Part shown: piece by piece, positions 54,903 to 64,000 of the stretch
How positions within the stretch are numbered: position 1 is the first letter of the stretch
Layout: every line of letters starts with the position of its first letter
Source: Lachnospiraceae bacterium
GTDB taxonomy: Bacteria > Bacillota > Clostridia > Lachnospirales > Lachnospiraceae
Length of the DNA: 64,000 nt
Reading direction: 5' to 3'
Assembly: GCA_009911185.1 (NCBI GenBank)
Contig: QXWW01000008.1
Location: 85,415 to 149,414, forward strand
The notes under the pieces: model-generated
The model's input: only the letters and a program-made list of their open reading frames with translations
Told to the model about the DNA's origin: nothing
The model's database searches: none
Position numbers and translations under genes: made by a program

Positions 54903-56156
54903 CTACTCATGACGCAGCGCCTCAATCGGATCCAGGTTTGCAGCCTTATATGAGGGCAGCAATCCGAAGACAATTCCGATTGCCATGGAAAATACTACAG
55001 CAAGCACTGCCGCTGGAACGCTGATTGCCACCAGTGTCCCGGTAACTCTGGATATCACCTCTGCCAGTATAATGCCTACAATTACTCCTGCCAGACCGCC
55101 GAGACTGGTTAAAACCGCCGCCTCTGTCAGAAACTGTCCCAGTACCTTCCCCTTACGCGCGCCAATTGCTTTTTTCAGGCCAATCTCCTGAGTACGTTCT
55201 GTGACGGAAACCAGCATAATGTTCATTACGCCAATACCTCCTACCAACAGGGAAATCCCGGCAATCCAGATTAACATCGTGTTCGTGGACTGTCCCAGTT
55301 TTTGTAAATCTTCGGCCTGCTTTAACAAATCATCCGCTTTGTACTTCAAAGTTTCATCATTGGAAAATAATCCATTATTCAGAATCGCGGAAGCTTCTTT
55401 TCCTGCCACTGTCATGTTGTCTACGCTGTCCAGCTTTAGTACCATCGACTGGGGTTCGTCATAACCGTACAGCAGCGGCCAGGTGGTATCCGGAACATAC
55501 ACCGCCCCGGTACTGTTTTCTGCGTAGGTATAATAATCGTCAATACTGTTAATGACTGGTTCAAATTTCGTTGATTTGGCAACAATACCAATGACAATAT
55601 ACGGTTCCCGTTGGATCTCTACTGTTTTTCCTACAGGTTCCTCCCCCTGAAACAAAGTTTCTGAAGAATTTTCATCCAGCAGCACTACTTTACGGAACTT
55701 CTTATAGTCAGACTCGCAAAAACCCCGCCCTTTTCTGATAATATAGTTGCAGGCGTTCAGATAATTCATGTCAATTCCGTAAATCCTTCCGCCCGAAAGA
55801 CCGGTATTTTTATAATATATGACGTTATATGCTTCTCTTGACGTATAGAGGGCTGCGCCTTCTACATGCTTTAAATCCAGCATTTTTGTTCTTGTTTCCT
55901 CTGAGATAACCGGAACTCCGTCAGGGACGCCGTTATAATCTATCTCATAAGTATTATCACCCTGATACAGACGGACGTTCACGGTATTTTCCCCGGAACC
56001 AATCAGATTTTCTTTAATCTGTTCATTTGTCCCCTTGATAGTGGAGACAATTGCAATGATTGCAGCAATACCGATAATGATACCAAGCATGGTAAGAAAG
56101 GAACGCATTTTATGTGACCACAGTCCCTGAAAAGACAATCTGATATTTTCTAACAT
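54903..56156 (-). CDS. MacB-like ABC transporter permease
   Basis: 417 residues: one N-terminal helix (SFLTMLGIIIGIAAIIAIV), a large extracytoplasmic domain of about 240 residues, and three C-terminal helices (WIAGISLLVGGIGVMNIMLV; LAGVIVGIILAEVIS; LAVVFSMAIGIVFGLLP) with ERTQEIGLKKAIGARK, the typical FtsX/MacB permease signature. Start at 56156 follows GGAGG. It is the last gene of the adaptor-ATPase-adaptor-permease operon. Confidence 0.9.
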   Translation of the reverse strand: MLENIRLSFQGLWSHKMRSFLTMLGIIIGIAAIIAIVSTIKGTNEQIKENLIGSGENTVNVRLYQGDNTYEIDYNGVPDGVPVISEETRTKMLDLKHVEGAALYTSREAYNVIYYKNTGLSGGRIYGIDMNYLNACNYIIRKGRGFCESDYKKFRKVVLLDENSSETLFQGEEPVGKTVEIQREPYIVIGIVAKSTKFEPVINSIDDYYTYAENSTGAVYVPDTTWPLLYGYDEPQSMVLKLDSVDNMTVAGKEASAILNNGLFSNDETLKYKADDLLKQAEDLQKLGQSTNTMLIWIAGISLLVGGIGVMNIMLVSVTERTQEIGLKKAIGARKGKVLGQFLTEAAVLTSLGGLAGVIVGIILAEVISRVTGTLVAISVPAAVLAVVFSMAIGIVFGLLPSYKAANLDPIEALRHE

Positions 56157-56185
56157 AATTTCCTCCATTCTCTGTCTGTCCTGAA

Positions 56186-57772
56186 TTACTCAGGTTCTTT
56201 CACTTTTACGCCTTCCTTTGCCGTTTTTCCGTAGGGAAATACAATTCTGTCTTCTGTGGTCAGTCCTGAAAGGATTTCCACTGACTGCCAAAGGGTTTTT
56301 CCCGTTTTAACGTATTGTTTCACCAGACGGTTATTTTCATCTGCTTTCAATACATATTTCCTGCCGTCCTCATCTCTGACGTACGCTTTTTCAAGATAAA
56401 TGCTGTCCGGTTTTTCCTCCCCCATAGCAGCTGTCATCGTCAAATCGACATACTCCCCATTGCGCAGCCCTTCCGTATCTTCTATATATGCGGTATAAGG
56501 ATAGTAGGACACGTTGGGGTTTCCCTCGCCCCATGCACTGCTGTTGTTCTCCGGGTAAGTGGAAATTTCCGTAATCTTTGCTTCAAAGCTCTTGCCGCTC
56601 TCCCATGAATTGGCATATACGACCTGTCCAACTTCTATTTCGCCCAATTGAAGTTCGCTCAAAGCCCCACTCACATAAAGGCCCTCGGAACCTGATACAG
56701 TAAGAAACGGCGAACCGTCTGTGGGAAGATTGTCCTGCTCTCCCAGATTTTTTACCACGCCATTAATTTCAGCTTTTACGACCCCGTCATTGGTTACCTT
56801 CTTCATTTGCTCCAGTTCCAGTTCCTGCTTCCGTTTCTGCAAATCCAGATCCCGGATTTGCTGTTCCTTCTCCTTAATCATCTTGGAGAGTTCTTCTGCG
56901 GTGTACCCTTCCGGTTCTACCGGTTCCGGCACATACGGTTCCGGCTCTGGTTCCGGTTCCGGCTCTGGTTCCGGCTCTTCCGGTTCTATAATTTGTGATC
57001 TTGTCTTCACAGACCAACGGGAGTCTCCCGCCATCTGGGGAAATCCATTATCTCCGCCGATCTCCCAGGCGCTGAGCAGCCTGTCCGCTAATTTATTATT
57101 TTTATGGATTTCAAGACTTACATAAATGGGTTTCTTTTTATCGGCTGACAGATTGTTGATAAACTCCCCCAGAACATAACATTCCGGCGTGCACAGATAC
57201 ACATAGGGATCGTCCTCTGTTCCTTTTCCTTTATTCGGCTTTGCACCGTTGCGGATAAAATTGTATGCCTCACCTGTTTTTTCCGGAAGTTCCGGCTCCA
57301 CAGGTTCTTCTGGAACGACTGGCTCCACAGGAACGACTGGCTCAGGCGCGGAAACAGGCGTACGCGACACAGGCTTTGTTTTCCTCAGTTTTTCCAGTTC
57401 TTTTTTGGCTGCCTCTAACTTACTGTTGCTGGTTGAAACATCCAGTTCTTTCATTTCCAGCTCTAACTGGGACATCGTCATATCGTAGGAAATCAGCGGA
57501 TCTCCTGCCGCCACTGTCTGTCCCTCCTCCACAAATACCTCCAAAATTTTCTTATCCTCCAGAGCATACACATCCTGAGAAAAATCGTTTGTAACCATTC
57601 CTGAGCTGCTCATTCCCATATCTCCAAAATAAGAATTTAAGTTCGACACATACTCAGCCTCTACTACCAGGTTATTCTGCTGATAATTCTGATATATCTT
57701 GATTCCGCCAAAGATTCCACCGCCTGCAACAGTCAGAGATATTGCTGTAATAATAATTACCTTCTTATTCAT
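56186..57772 (-). CDS. Membrane-fusion-type adaptor with an inserted domain
   Basis: 528 residues. An N-terminal helix (5-25), a lipoyl-like half near 65-90 and a first coiled-coil arm (about 95-128) are followed by an insert of about 165 residues (130-294): a proline-rich linker (APEPVVPVEPVVPEEP), a compact domain (YNFIRNGAKPNKGKGTEDD to about residue 255), and a second linker of EP repeats (261-279). The second coiled-coil arm (KMIKEKEQQIRDLDLQKRKQ) and the beta-barrel part then resume. The insert lies exactly where a HlyD/MacA hairpin tip would be. Its ATG overlaps the ATPase stop by 8 bases. Function of the inserted domain unknown. Confidence 0.85.
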   Translation of the reverse strand: MNKKVIIITAISLTVAGGGIFGGIKIYQNYQQNNLVVEAEYVSNLNSYFGDMGMSSSGMVTNDFSQDVYALEDKKILEVFVEEGQTVAAGDPLISYDMTMSQLELEMKELDVSTSNSKLEAAKKELEKLRKTKPVSRTPVSAPEPVVPVEPVVPEEPVEPELPEKTGEAYNFIRNGAKPNKGKGTEDDPYVYLCTPECYVLGEFINNLSADKKKPIYVSLEIHKNNKLADRLLSAWEIGGDNGFPQMAGDSRWSVKTRSQIIEPEEPEPEPEPEPEPEPYVPEPVEPEGYTAEELSKMIKEKEQQIRDLDLQKRKQELELEQMKKVTNDGVVKAEINGVVKNLGEQDNLPTDGSPFLTVSGSEGLYVSGALSELQLGEIEVGQVVYANSWESGKSFEAKITEISTYPENNSSAWGEGNPNVSYYPYTAYIEDTEGLRNGEYVDLTMTAAMGEEKPDSIYLEKAYVRDEDGRKYVLKADENNRLVKQYVKTGKTLWQSVEILSGLTTEDRIVFPYGKTAKEGVKVKEPE

Positions 57773-58553
57773 ACTCTGCCTCCTCGCCGCCTGTTTTTTC
57801 CTCTTGCTTGTCTAGTTCTTTTTCCGGCTGACTGGCTTCCTGTCCAGATTCTTCTATATCCATTCTATTATCTGACTGGCTTCCGTCTCCTTCCGTAATC
57901 ATGCCGTCAATAATATGCACGATCCGCTTTGCCTTTGCGGCAATATTGCTGTCATGTGTAATCATTACAATTGTAACGCCTTCTTCATTGAGCTGCGAAA
58001 ACAGCTCCATAATCTGCTCGCCTGATTTGGAATCCAAAGCTCCTGTCGGTTCATCCGCAAGAAGGATTTTGGGATTATTTACCATTGCGCGCGCAATCGC
58101 CACTCGCTGCTTTTGACCACCGGATAATTGAGTAGGCTTAAAATTCACGCGGTCTCCCAGGCCCACGCGCTCCAAAGCCTGCGTTGCCCGCTCCCTGCGC
58201 TCTTTCTTCTTTACCCCTGCGTAACTTAAAGGCAGGGCCACATTTTCCAACGCCGACTGCCTGGAAAGCAATTGAAAACTCTGAAACACAAATCCAATGC
58301 TTCTAAGCCGCAGATCTGACATTTCTCTGTCTCTGCATTGCTTTACGTCCTCTCCTGCAAGCAGATAAGTTCCAGAGGTAGGCCGGTCCAGACATCCGAT
58401 AATATTCATCAATGTGGTTTTTCCTGAACCGGAAGGCCCCATGACCGCCACATATTCCCCCTCTTCCACCTGAAGGGAAACATCTTTCAATACGGGAACT
58501 ACCAGTTTGTCTTGCTGGTAATCCTTATATATATTTTGCAAATCTAATATCAT
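57765..58553 (-). CDS. MacB/LolD-type ABC transporter ATPase
   Basis: 262 residues: Walker A GPSGSGKTT, Q-loop FVFQSFQLLS, signature QLSGGQKQR, Walker B ILLADEPTGALD and switch ITHD. A 45-residue acidic, Gln/Glu-rich tail follows the domain. The ATG at 58553 is chosen because GGAGG precedes it; an upstream extension is unsupported. It energises the exporter formed with the permease at 54903 and the two adaptors. Confidence 0.93.
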   Translation of the reverse strand: MILDLQNIYKDYQQDKLVVPVLKDVSLQVEEGEYVAVMGPSGSGKTTLMNIIGCLDRPTSGTYLLAGEDVKQCRDREMSDLRLRSIGFVFQSFQLLSRQSALENVALPLSYAGVKKKERRERATQALERVGLGDRVNFKPTQLSGGQKQRVAIARAMVNNPKILLADEPTGALDSKSGEQIMELFSQLNEEGVTIVMITHDSNIAAKAKRIVHIIDGMITEGDGSQSDNRMDIEESGQEASQPEKELDKQEEKTGGEEAEYE

Positions 58554-58572
58554 ATTGTTTTTCCTCCGGCTT

Positions 58573-60060
58573 CTATTGTGCAAGCTTCGCTTTGTTCCCT
58601 TCTGGCAGCTCACCACTGTCCGAATCCGATTCTCCCTCCGTGTCCGCGGTGTCACTCAACGTTCCTTCTTCTCCGCCAGAATCTTCTTCTCCCAAATCTT
58701 CTTCGCCAGAATCTCCTTCTTCTCCCAGATCCTCATCCAAGCTGAAGTCTTCAAATTCACTCAGATCTCCTTCTCCGCTAAAATCTCCTTCTTCTCCCGG
58801 ATCCGCTTCTCCTTCCGGCGTCTGTCCATCCTCAGTACCTTCCTCTCCCTCCTGATTATACAATGGAGAAGTATAATCTACTTCGTCAGCATTGGTGACT
58901 GTGGTCACGCCTTCATACAGTCCTTCCATTGGAAACGCAATGGCATCTTCCTCAGAAAGACCCGATAGAATCTCATATTGCCCTGTATTCTCATCATGTT
59001 CGCCAAGCTCCACAATACGTTTCTGTAATTTATTTCTTTCATCTGCCGCCCAGACATAAGATAACTCATCCTCCTGTACAATATACCCTTCAAACAGCCA
59101 GATACCCTCTTTTGCTTCTGTCTGTCCCTGATCCAGCTCGATAAAAAGATGCTGCCCCATCATCAGCCCCTCCGTCGATTCCAGGTCAATGTAAAACGGA
59201 TACTTTGTCGCTTTTTCTGCCCCGCCTTCCGACTCAAAATAAACGCCTCCGTTATTTTCATTGGTCACTTCGTTCTGTGTATCAATCTTGCTGATGGTTC
59301 CAGGCCAGGTCTGCTCCTCATCAATCCTGGAACGCAAAATCACAGGCTGTTCCTCAGACAGCATCTGCACGTTGGTTTCACTGACGGTACCTTTTACACG
59401 GAAATCACCTACTGCAAGCACTGTCATATAGGAGGTATCTTCTCCTGACATCATATCATTATTACTATTGGAATCGTTGATAGACTTCACCACGCCCGCA
59501 AGTTTACTGAGTACGACGGCATTATCAATCGTTTCCTGCTTCTTCTCCATTTCAGCCTTCTTGCTCTCGATATTATATTCTGTCTGTTTAATACTGTTTT
59601 CTTTTTCCTGTATATCTGCCGTATATTGATATTTCTCATCCGACGGGGCAGCGTTTTTCTCCTTCGTAAGCTGTTCAATCTGATTCCGGTAATCGGTAAT
59701 TTCATTCTGCATACCTTCCAGATCCAGCTCTGCCTGCGCCAGCTCCGCCTCTACATCATCCATATCATACTCAAACAGAGGATCTCCCTCCTCCACCATA
59801 TCGCCTTCTTCTACAAAGACTTCCTTTATCTCACGGTCAGCTTCCTTGTTGACTTTCCAGCTTTCCTGTGCTTCCACCACTCCAGAATACCGGTTCTGCG
59901 CTCCGGAAGCAGAAGATATCAGGTCTGCCACACTTTCCACAAATACCTTGTCCGCACTGCTGCCATCGTTATCTTTTAGTAAATACCACGCACCTCCGCC
60001 TGCTGCCGCTGCAATTATTACAACTACGGCAATGATAATGCCTATTTTTTTCTTACTCAT
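58573..60060 (-). CDS. Membrane-fusion-type adaptor with acidic C-terminal tail
   Basis: About 495 residues. N-terminal helix (IGIIIAVVVIIAAAAGGGAW), a lipoyl-like half (VFVEEGDMVEEGDPLFEYD), a coiled-coil hairpin of about 110 residues, a beta-barrel part (VRGTVSE-type segments, MGQHLFIELDQGQ) and a C-terminal tail of about 110 residues made almost only of Glu, Gly, Asp and Ser. Two ATGs stand in tandem behind AGGAGG; the second (60060) has the better spacing. It is the first gene of the four-gene exporter operon and a paralogue of the adaptor at 56186. Confidence 0.87.
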   Translation of the reverse strand: MSKKKIGIIIAVVVIIAAAAGGGAWYLLKDNDGSSADKVFVESVADLISSASGAQNRYSGVVEAQESWKVNKEADREIKEVFVEEGDMVEEGDPLFEYDMDDVEAELAQAELDLEGMQNEITDYRNQIEQLTKEKNAAPSDEKYQYTADIQEKENSIKQTEYNIESKKAEMEKKQETIDNAVVLSKLAGVVKSINDSNSNNDMMSGEDTSYMTVLAVGDFRVKGTVSETNVQMLSEEQPVILRSRIDEEQTWPGTISKIDTQNEVTNENNGGVYFESEGGAEKATKYPFYIDLESTEGLMMGQHLFIELDQGQTEAKEGIWLFEGYIVQEDELSYVWAADERNKLQKRIVELGEHDENTGQYEILSGLSEEDAIAFPMEGLYEGVTTVTNADEVDYTSPLYNQEGEEGTEDGQTPEGEADPGEEGDFSGEGDLSEFEDFSLDEDLGEEGDSGEEDLGEEDSGGEEGTLSDTADTEGESDSDSGELPEGNKAKLAQ

Positions 60061-60063
60061 CAT

Positions 60064-60432
60064 TATCCTCCTGATCCTTTAGCATATCGTATTTCTGCTA
60101 TAAAAGATGGCTATCCATCATCCCGTAACCATCTTATCACAAATCCCGTATAAATCCTAATGAATTTTATTAATATTTTCTTAAATGCACGCTTACAGAC
60201 GAATTATGCCTTTTTCTGCACTGCGCCGGACTTTTTGATATTATTTTTGTCTTCCATTTGTATGATAACTTCTGAATAACAACTATTTCCACGATAAAAT
60301 TCATCTTATGGGTTGAATTTCACTGTTATTTTCTGTAAACTAAAGACATACAATTACACCATACTTTCCATGTTGAAATTTTTTTACTTTTCACAAAGGA
60401 AATATGTTTGATAAAAACCTGGAGGAAGAACT
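60064..60432. other. Divergent promoter region
   Basis: About 370 AT-rich bases between the adaptor operon and the chemoreceptor gene. It should hold both promoters, but no -35/-10 pair stands out. An inverted repeat AAGATGG/CCATCTT lies at about 60104-60136; a similar pair occurs at 62393-62415. No cyclic-di-GMP riboswitch core is recognisable. Confidence 0.35.
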
Positions 60433-62112
60433 ATGAAAAAGTCTATCAAACAATCTACCCTAATGTACATTCTAAACGGTATTTCAATTATTTCGCTTTT
60501 GTTTCTTATCTATTCGCTGTTGTCATTCACCAGCGTAAACCGACAGTTAAATGAAGCAAGCGAGGATCGTTTTATGCTTACTTATAATGCCAACCGTTTT
60601 ATGAACGGCTCGGCATACCTCACCAATGAAGTACGCGCGTTTGCTTCTACCGGTCAGCAGGAACACTTTGACAATTACTGGAACGAGGTCGATAACCTCA
60701 AAAACCGGGACAAAGGCGTTGCCGCCATGCAGGAAATCGGCATCACTGACGAAGAGCAGGCCATGATAGACGATATGTCCGCTCTGTCTAATAACCTGGT
60801 GCCTTTGGAAGATGAGGCCATGAAAAAGGTGCAGGCCGGAAATATGCAGGAGGCGCTTAATTATGTTTATGGGGAAGAATACAGCGCTTCCATTGCAAAG
60901 ATTAATTCTTTGAAGGAACAATTTCTCGCCGATCTGGATAACAGAACTTCCTCGGAAGTACAGGCTTTGGCGAAAAAAGCGGAATCTATTGAATTTTCAA
61001 TGATTTTAGCATTTATTATCGTTGGCATCACGCAGATATTTATCATGATTATCACCAGACTTCGGATCATTGGTCCCGTCATTAAAGTACGTGACCAAAT
61101 GGGAGAGATTTCCCAGGGAAATCTTTCCGCTGATTTTGCCATGCGATCCGATACCTCGGAAATCGGTATGCTGGTGGAATCCATTCATGAAACTAAAAGG
61201 GAACTTAAAAAATACATACGCGATATCGACTCCAAGCTTGCCGATATGGCCGAAGGGAATATGGATCTTTCCATTGGCAGCAATTACCGCGGCGAGTTTC
61301 TGCCGATTCAAAACGCAATGCGCCAGATTTTAGAATCCTTAAACCGCGCCCTTGCCCAAATTAATATAACGGCAGAAAACGTCTCGGAAGAATCCAGCAA
61401 AATGGCGTCAGACGCCCGCCTTCTTTCTGACGGCGCTGTTCAGCAGGCGTCTGCCGTTGAGGAATTATCCTCCAGCATCCAGGAGCTGTCTGGTCAGGTA
61501 GACCGCACCTCGAACGATGCGGATACCGCATGGAAATGTTCTACCGAAGCTGCCAAACAGCTTCTCGTTGCCAATGATAAGATGGCGCTGCTGACTGCCG
61601 CTATGGAGGACATCTCCAACGCCTCCCGGGAAATTGGCGGAATTATTAAAACGATTGAAGATATCTCTTTCCAGACCAATATTCTCGCATTAAATGCAGC
61701 GGTGGAAGCCGCGCGTGCCGGAGAAGCTGGAAAAGGCTTTGCCGTTGTGGCGGATGAAGTACAGAACCTTGCAAATAAGAGTTCTGTATCTGCACAGCAT
61801 ATTACAGAACTGATTGAAAATTCTATCAAGATGATTCACAATGGTTCCACATTGTCTACAGAGACAACAGAAGCCCTCGCTTTAGTAGTGGTAGGCGCAA
61901 AACAGGCGACGGAACTGATCGAACAGATTGCAGAATCTGCGACACAGCAGTCGCAGTCGCTTCATCAGCTCACCATGGGTATGGAGCAGATTGCGGAGGT
62001 AGTACAGACAAATGCCAGCACGGCAGAAAAATCTGCCGCTTCTGCCCAGGAACTCTATAAGCAGTCGAAAGACCTGAAAGTTTCTGTAAATAAATTCCAA
62101 CTGCGCAAATAA
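60433..62112 (+). CDS. Methyl-accepting chemotaxis protein
   Basis: 559 residues: membrane helix 1 (about 13-33), an extracellular four-helix-bundle-like sensor (about 35-185), membrane helix 2 (about 187-207), HAMP (210-265) and a long cytosolic signalling coiled coil with the hairpin tip [20 protein letters not shown] (about 415-435). It should signal to CheA/CheW; those genes are not in the window. GGAGG precedes the ATG. It stands alone with repeat copy C directly downstream. Confidence 0.95.
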   Translation: MKKSIKQSTLMYILNGISIISLLFLIYSLLSFTSVNRQLNEASEDRFMLTYNANRFMNGSAYLTNEVRAFASTGQQEHFDNYWNEVDNLKNRDKGVAAMQEIGITDEEQAMIDDMSALSNNLVPLEDEAMKKVQAGNMQEALNYVYGEEYSASIAKINSLKEQFLADLDNRTSSEVQALAKKAESIEFSMILAFIIVGITQIFIMIITRLRIIGPVIKVRDQMGEISQGNLSADFAMRSDTSEIGMLVESIHETKRELKKYIRDIDSKLADMAEGNMDLSIGSNYRGEFLPIQNAMRQILESLNRALAQINITAENVSEESSKMASDARLLSDGAVQQASAVEELSSSIQELSGQVDRTSNDADTAWKCSTEAAKQLLVANDKMALLTAAMEDISNASREIGGIIKTIEDISFQTNILALNAAVEAARAGEAGKGFAVVADEVQNLANKSSVSAQHITELIENSIKMIHNGSTLSTETTEALALVVVGAKQATELIEQIAESATQQSQSLHQLTMGMEQIAEVVQTNASTAEKSAASAQELYKQSKDLKVSVNKFQLRK

Positions 62113-62127
62113 ATGTCTGCCGGGAAC

Positions 62128-62258
62128 AACATGGGCTTACCCACATCAACTTCCCTTCCCCCTCATTCCTGAGGGCTACACACTTTGACGCGCCGGATGC
62201 TTATTGCACAGCAATAAAATACTTCCTGCATCCGCGCGACAAGGTATTTCCTATAGAA
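62128..62258. repeat. Structured intergenic repeat, copy C
   Basis: Third copy of the element at 1103. It carries the TGGGC/CCCA mini-hairpin, CCCTCA/TGAGGG hairpin, CACTTTGACGCGCC and the nested stem at 62195-62233 (GGATGC; TTATTGC ACA GCAATAA; GCATCC). Its inner loop has ACA where the other copies have GCA, so the stem is conserved and the loop varies. The outer GATACTTTC part is missing, and it ends with AAGGTATTTCCTATAG, which matches the right arm of copy A. It follows the chemoreceptor stop codon by 15 bases. Confidence 0.8.
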
Positions 62259-62264
62259 AAATAA

Positions 62265-62368
62265 GGGGCTGTCGGTTAATAGTCAGTTCTAAACAGGAAA
62301 GGGGTTGTCGGTTAATAGTCAGTCCTAAACAGGGAGGCATGTGACTCAGACGAGTCACATGCCTCCCT
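62265..62368. repeat. Tandem 36-base repeat and perfect 17-bp hairpin at the IS edge
   Basis: Two tandem 36-base units (62265-62300 and 62301-62336) start GGGG(C/T)TGTCGGTTAATAGTC and differ at only a few positions. A perfect 17-bp stem with a 4-base loop follows (62331-62347 against 62352-62368; AGGGAGGCATGTGACTC arm). GGGGCTGTCG-type ends are typical of IS1182-family elements, so unit one may be the terminal inverted repeat, duplicated. Confidence 0.6.
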
Positions 62369-62443
62369 AAATGATCCCCATAAAAGAGAAAAAAGATGGC
62401 TAACGACAACCATCTTCCCTCCGTTACATGTTATAATGTAACT

Positions 62444-64000
62444 ATGCAAAACAATAAGTATTATAACGAATTTTTTGAATTAGGGCAACAGAAAATCAAC
62501 TTTAAATTTTCTGAATTGCGTTAACCTGATGACGATCCAGTCTTTACCTTTAAAAAAGTGATGGAGGAAATGGATTTTTCGGCTTTATTAGCCCAGTATT
62601 CTGGCAAGGGGAAACATGGGTTTCACCCGATCATGAAATATGGAGTCCTTACATATGCAAACATGCGCGGCATCCGTGAAATTGACCGCATCGTTGAACT
62701 ATGTAAACGGGATCTGGCATTTATCTGGCTCACACAAAGGGAACAGCCGAAAAGAGACGCCTTTTATGATTTTATAAATAAAAAACTTACCTCTGAGATT
62801 TTGGATGACCTGAATTACCAGTTGCTGCTGCGGTTAAAGAAAGAAGGCCTGGTCACGTTAGAATCGCTCTTTATAGACGGGACAAAGATAGAAGCCAATG
62901 CAAACCGTTATACCTTTGTATGGCGCGGAATACGCAACTACCATCTGGCAGGACTGCCTGATACCATCGATTCTCTTTACGCAAAGTATAATGGGTTCTT
63001 AGAAGAAAACGGATATGATGCAAAATACGGTTTTGGGAATGCACGGATGTTTATGATTGAGGGTATGGATAAAGTGCGGGAAGTGATTGAAAAGAACCGT
63101 AAGCGAAAACTGACAAAGCACAAAAAAATATCAAACAATGGAATGATCGAAATCAACAACTGCTCTCCATTGGAACTGTTAAAACTCCAGAAAAACCTGG
63201 CAGCGATAGCAGATGGGGAAGGAATTGAGTTTATTTACGCAAAAGGCAGGAAAAATCTGAAATCCAGCGGCTTTACGAAGAACTCGAAGCATGTGGCAAA
63301 AAACTTATAGAATACGCAGAAAATTTTGAAATCATGGGGAAAGAGCGTAACAGCTATTCGAAAACAGATTTAGAGGCATCTTTCATGAGAATGAAAGATG
63401 GCCACATGATGAATGGCCAGCCCAAACCAGCGTATAATGTTCAGATTGCCGTAGAGAATACTTTATCATACATGGTTACATAAGTGATGACAGGACGGAT
63501 TACAACACGCTGATCCCAGTTATTCAAAAACACATCCATACTTTTGGTGAAATCTTAAAGGAAACGACTGCAGACAGCGGCTATTGCAGTGAAAAGAACT
63601 TACGGTTCCTAAAAGAACACAACATAGAAAGTTATATCAAACTACAAGACCATGAACAAAGAAAGACCCGTGCCTATCAAGAAAATATCGGAAAATACTA
63701 CAACATGACAACCCAGATATTTGAAGATGAACGTTATTATATTTGTCATGATGGCAGGGAACTGAGACATATCCGCACAGAAGAAAAAGAAATGGAAGGA
63801 TATACACAAACACTGGAAGTGTACGGGTGCGCTGACTGCAGCGGCTGTGAACACAAAGCGGAATGCCTGTATAAATATAACCCGGAAAAAGATTCCGATA
63901 AAAATAAAGTCATGAAGATCAACGAGCGCTGGGAAGAACTGAAAGAAAGATCTATGCAAATATCCAAAATGAAAAAGGCATTCTAAACCGTCAGATCCGT
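62444..64000 (+). pseudogene. IS1182-family transposase, inactivated
   Basis: From an ATG at 62444 the product reads NEFFELGQQKINFKFSEL, then a TAA at 62522 where the family has Leu (TTA to TAA). It continues in frame (DDDPVFTFKKVMEEMDFSAL, FIDGTKIEANANRYTFVW) to about 63250, where one A of a poly-A run is lost. A second single-base loss occurs near 63457 and a third shift near 63955. Between them the frames read the expected ADSGYCSEKNL, KLQDHEQRKTRAY and GCADCSGCEHKAECLYKY motifs. One nonsense and three frameshift changes make it a pseudogene. Confidence 0.9.

Larger units (their letters stand above)
62265..64000 (+). mobile_element. IS1182-family insertion sequence, left part, degenerate
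   Basis: Left end marked by the tandem units and hairpin, then a broken transposase gene that runs to the window edge. The right end lies outside, so target duplications cannot be checked. Confidence 0.7.

Noticed and set aside
56936..56995. Tandem GGTTCC-like repeats
   Set aside because: They encode the Glu-Pro linker of the adaptor protein in frame.
58573..58905. Plus-strand serine/proline-rich frame
   Set aside because: It is the antisense of the acidic tail of the adaptor gene and has no start signals.
60300..60432. Possible cyclic-di-GMP riboswitch before the chemoreceptor
   Set aside because: The conserved core pieces expected of GEMM-type riboswitches are not found in this stretch.
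1..64000. tRNA or rRNA genes
   Set aside because: No cloverleaf with a conserved T-arm or rRNA-like stretch was recognised; a tRNAscan-SE run would settle it.

Overview
The window looks like chromosome of a spore-forming member of the Clostridia, most likely Lachnospiraceae. The signs are an alpha/beta-type small acid-soluble spore protein gene, a SpoVE/FtsW-type protein, strong AGGAGG ribosome-binding sites, YesM/YesN-type regulation of glycosidase genes, Lachnospiraceae-style SerRS and pantothenate genes, and a decayed IS1182-type element. No rRNA, tRNA, CRISPR array or prophage is visible.

Layout. 1-1015: tail of a membrane protein and a PdaA-type polysaccharide deacetylase. 1401-13749 (minus): a glycan operon read YesN-type regulator, YesM-type kinase, solute-binding lipoprotein, then a 2,530-residue secreted GH2 enzyme. 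13821-18406 (minus): an ABC-2 exporter next to an OmpR-type two-component system. 18509-20640: DJ-1 protein, YgjP-like metallopeptidase and the spore protein. 20959-24332: a frameshifted leucine-rich-repeat surface protein, a CYTH protein, and an ECF sigma factor fused in frame to the tail of an anti-sigma factor. 24516-31944: a second glycan locus with a circularly permuted GH3, a membrane-bound AraC regulator and a divergent solute-binding protein. 32665-35919: TetR regulator, small membrane protein, and an intact ECF sigma/anti-sigma pair. 36059-40338: carAB. 40424-40615: a strongly structured segment, probably a non-coding RNA. 40753-46939 (minus): a small unknown gene, a secreted unknown, then coaBC, panD, panC, panB and a PanG-like gene, which together cover ketopantoate formation through 4'-phosphopantetheine. 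47062-51240 (minus): an acyl-CoA-ligase-like gene followed by a TauABC-type importer. 51439-54846: SpoVE-like gene, an unknown anchored protein and serS. 54903-60060: a MacAB-like exporter with two different adaptor genes. 60433-62112: a chemoreceptor. 62128-64000: a repeat copy and the 5' part of a broken IS1182-family transposase.

How the genes work together. Two loci each pair a signal-transducing regulator with a solute-binding protein and a large secreted glycosidase, yet neither contains ABC permeases. The binding proteins may therefore feed the sensors, or share permeases encoded elsewhere. Pantothenate/CoA genes sit beside an importer plus CoA-ligase operon, a plausible but unproven metabolic link.

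The items most worth a second look are the structured RNA near carA, the sigma/anti-sigma fusion, the three-copy structured repeat, the CoaBC protein with Asn where the catalytic Cys is expected, the domain inserted into one efflux adaptor, and the dyad and direct repeats in front of the ligase/importer operon. All calls come from reading the sequence; no database search was run.
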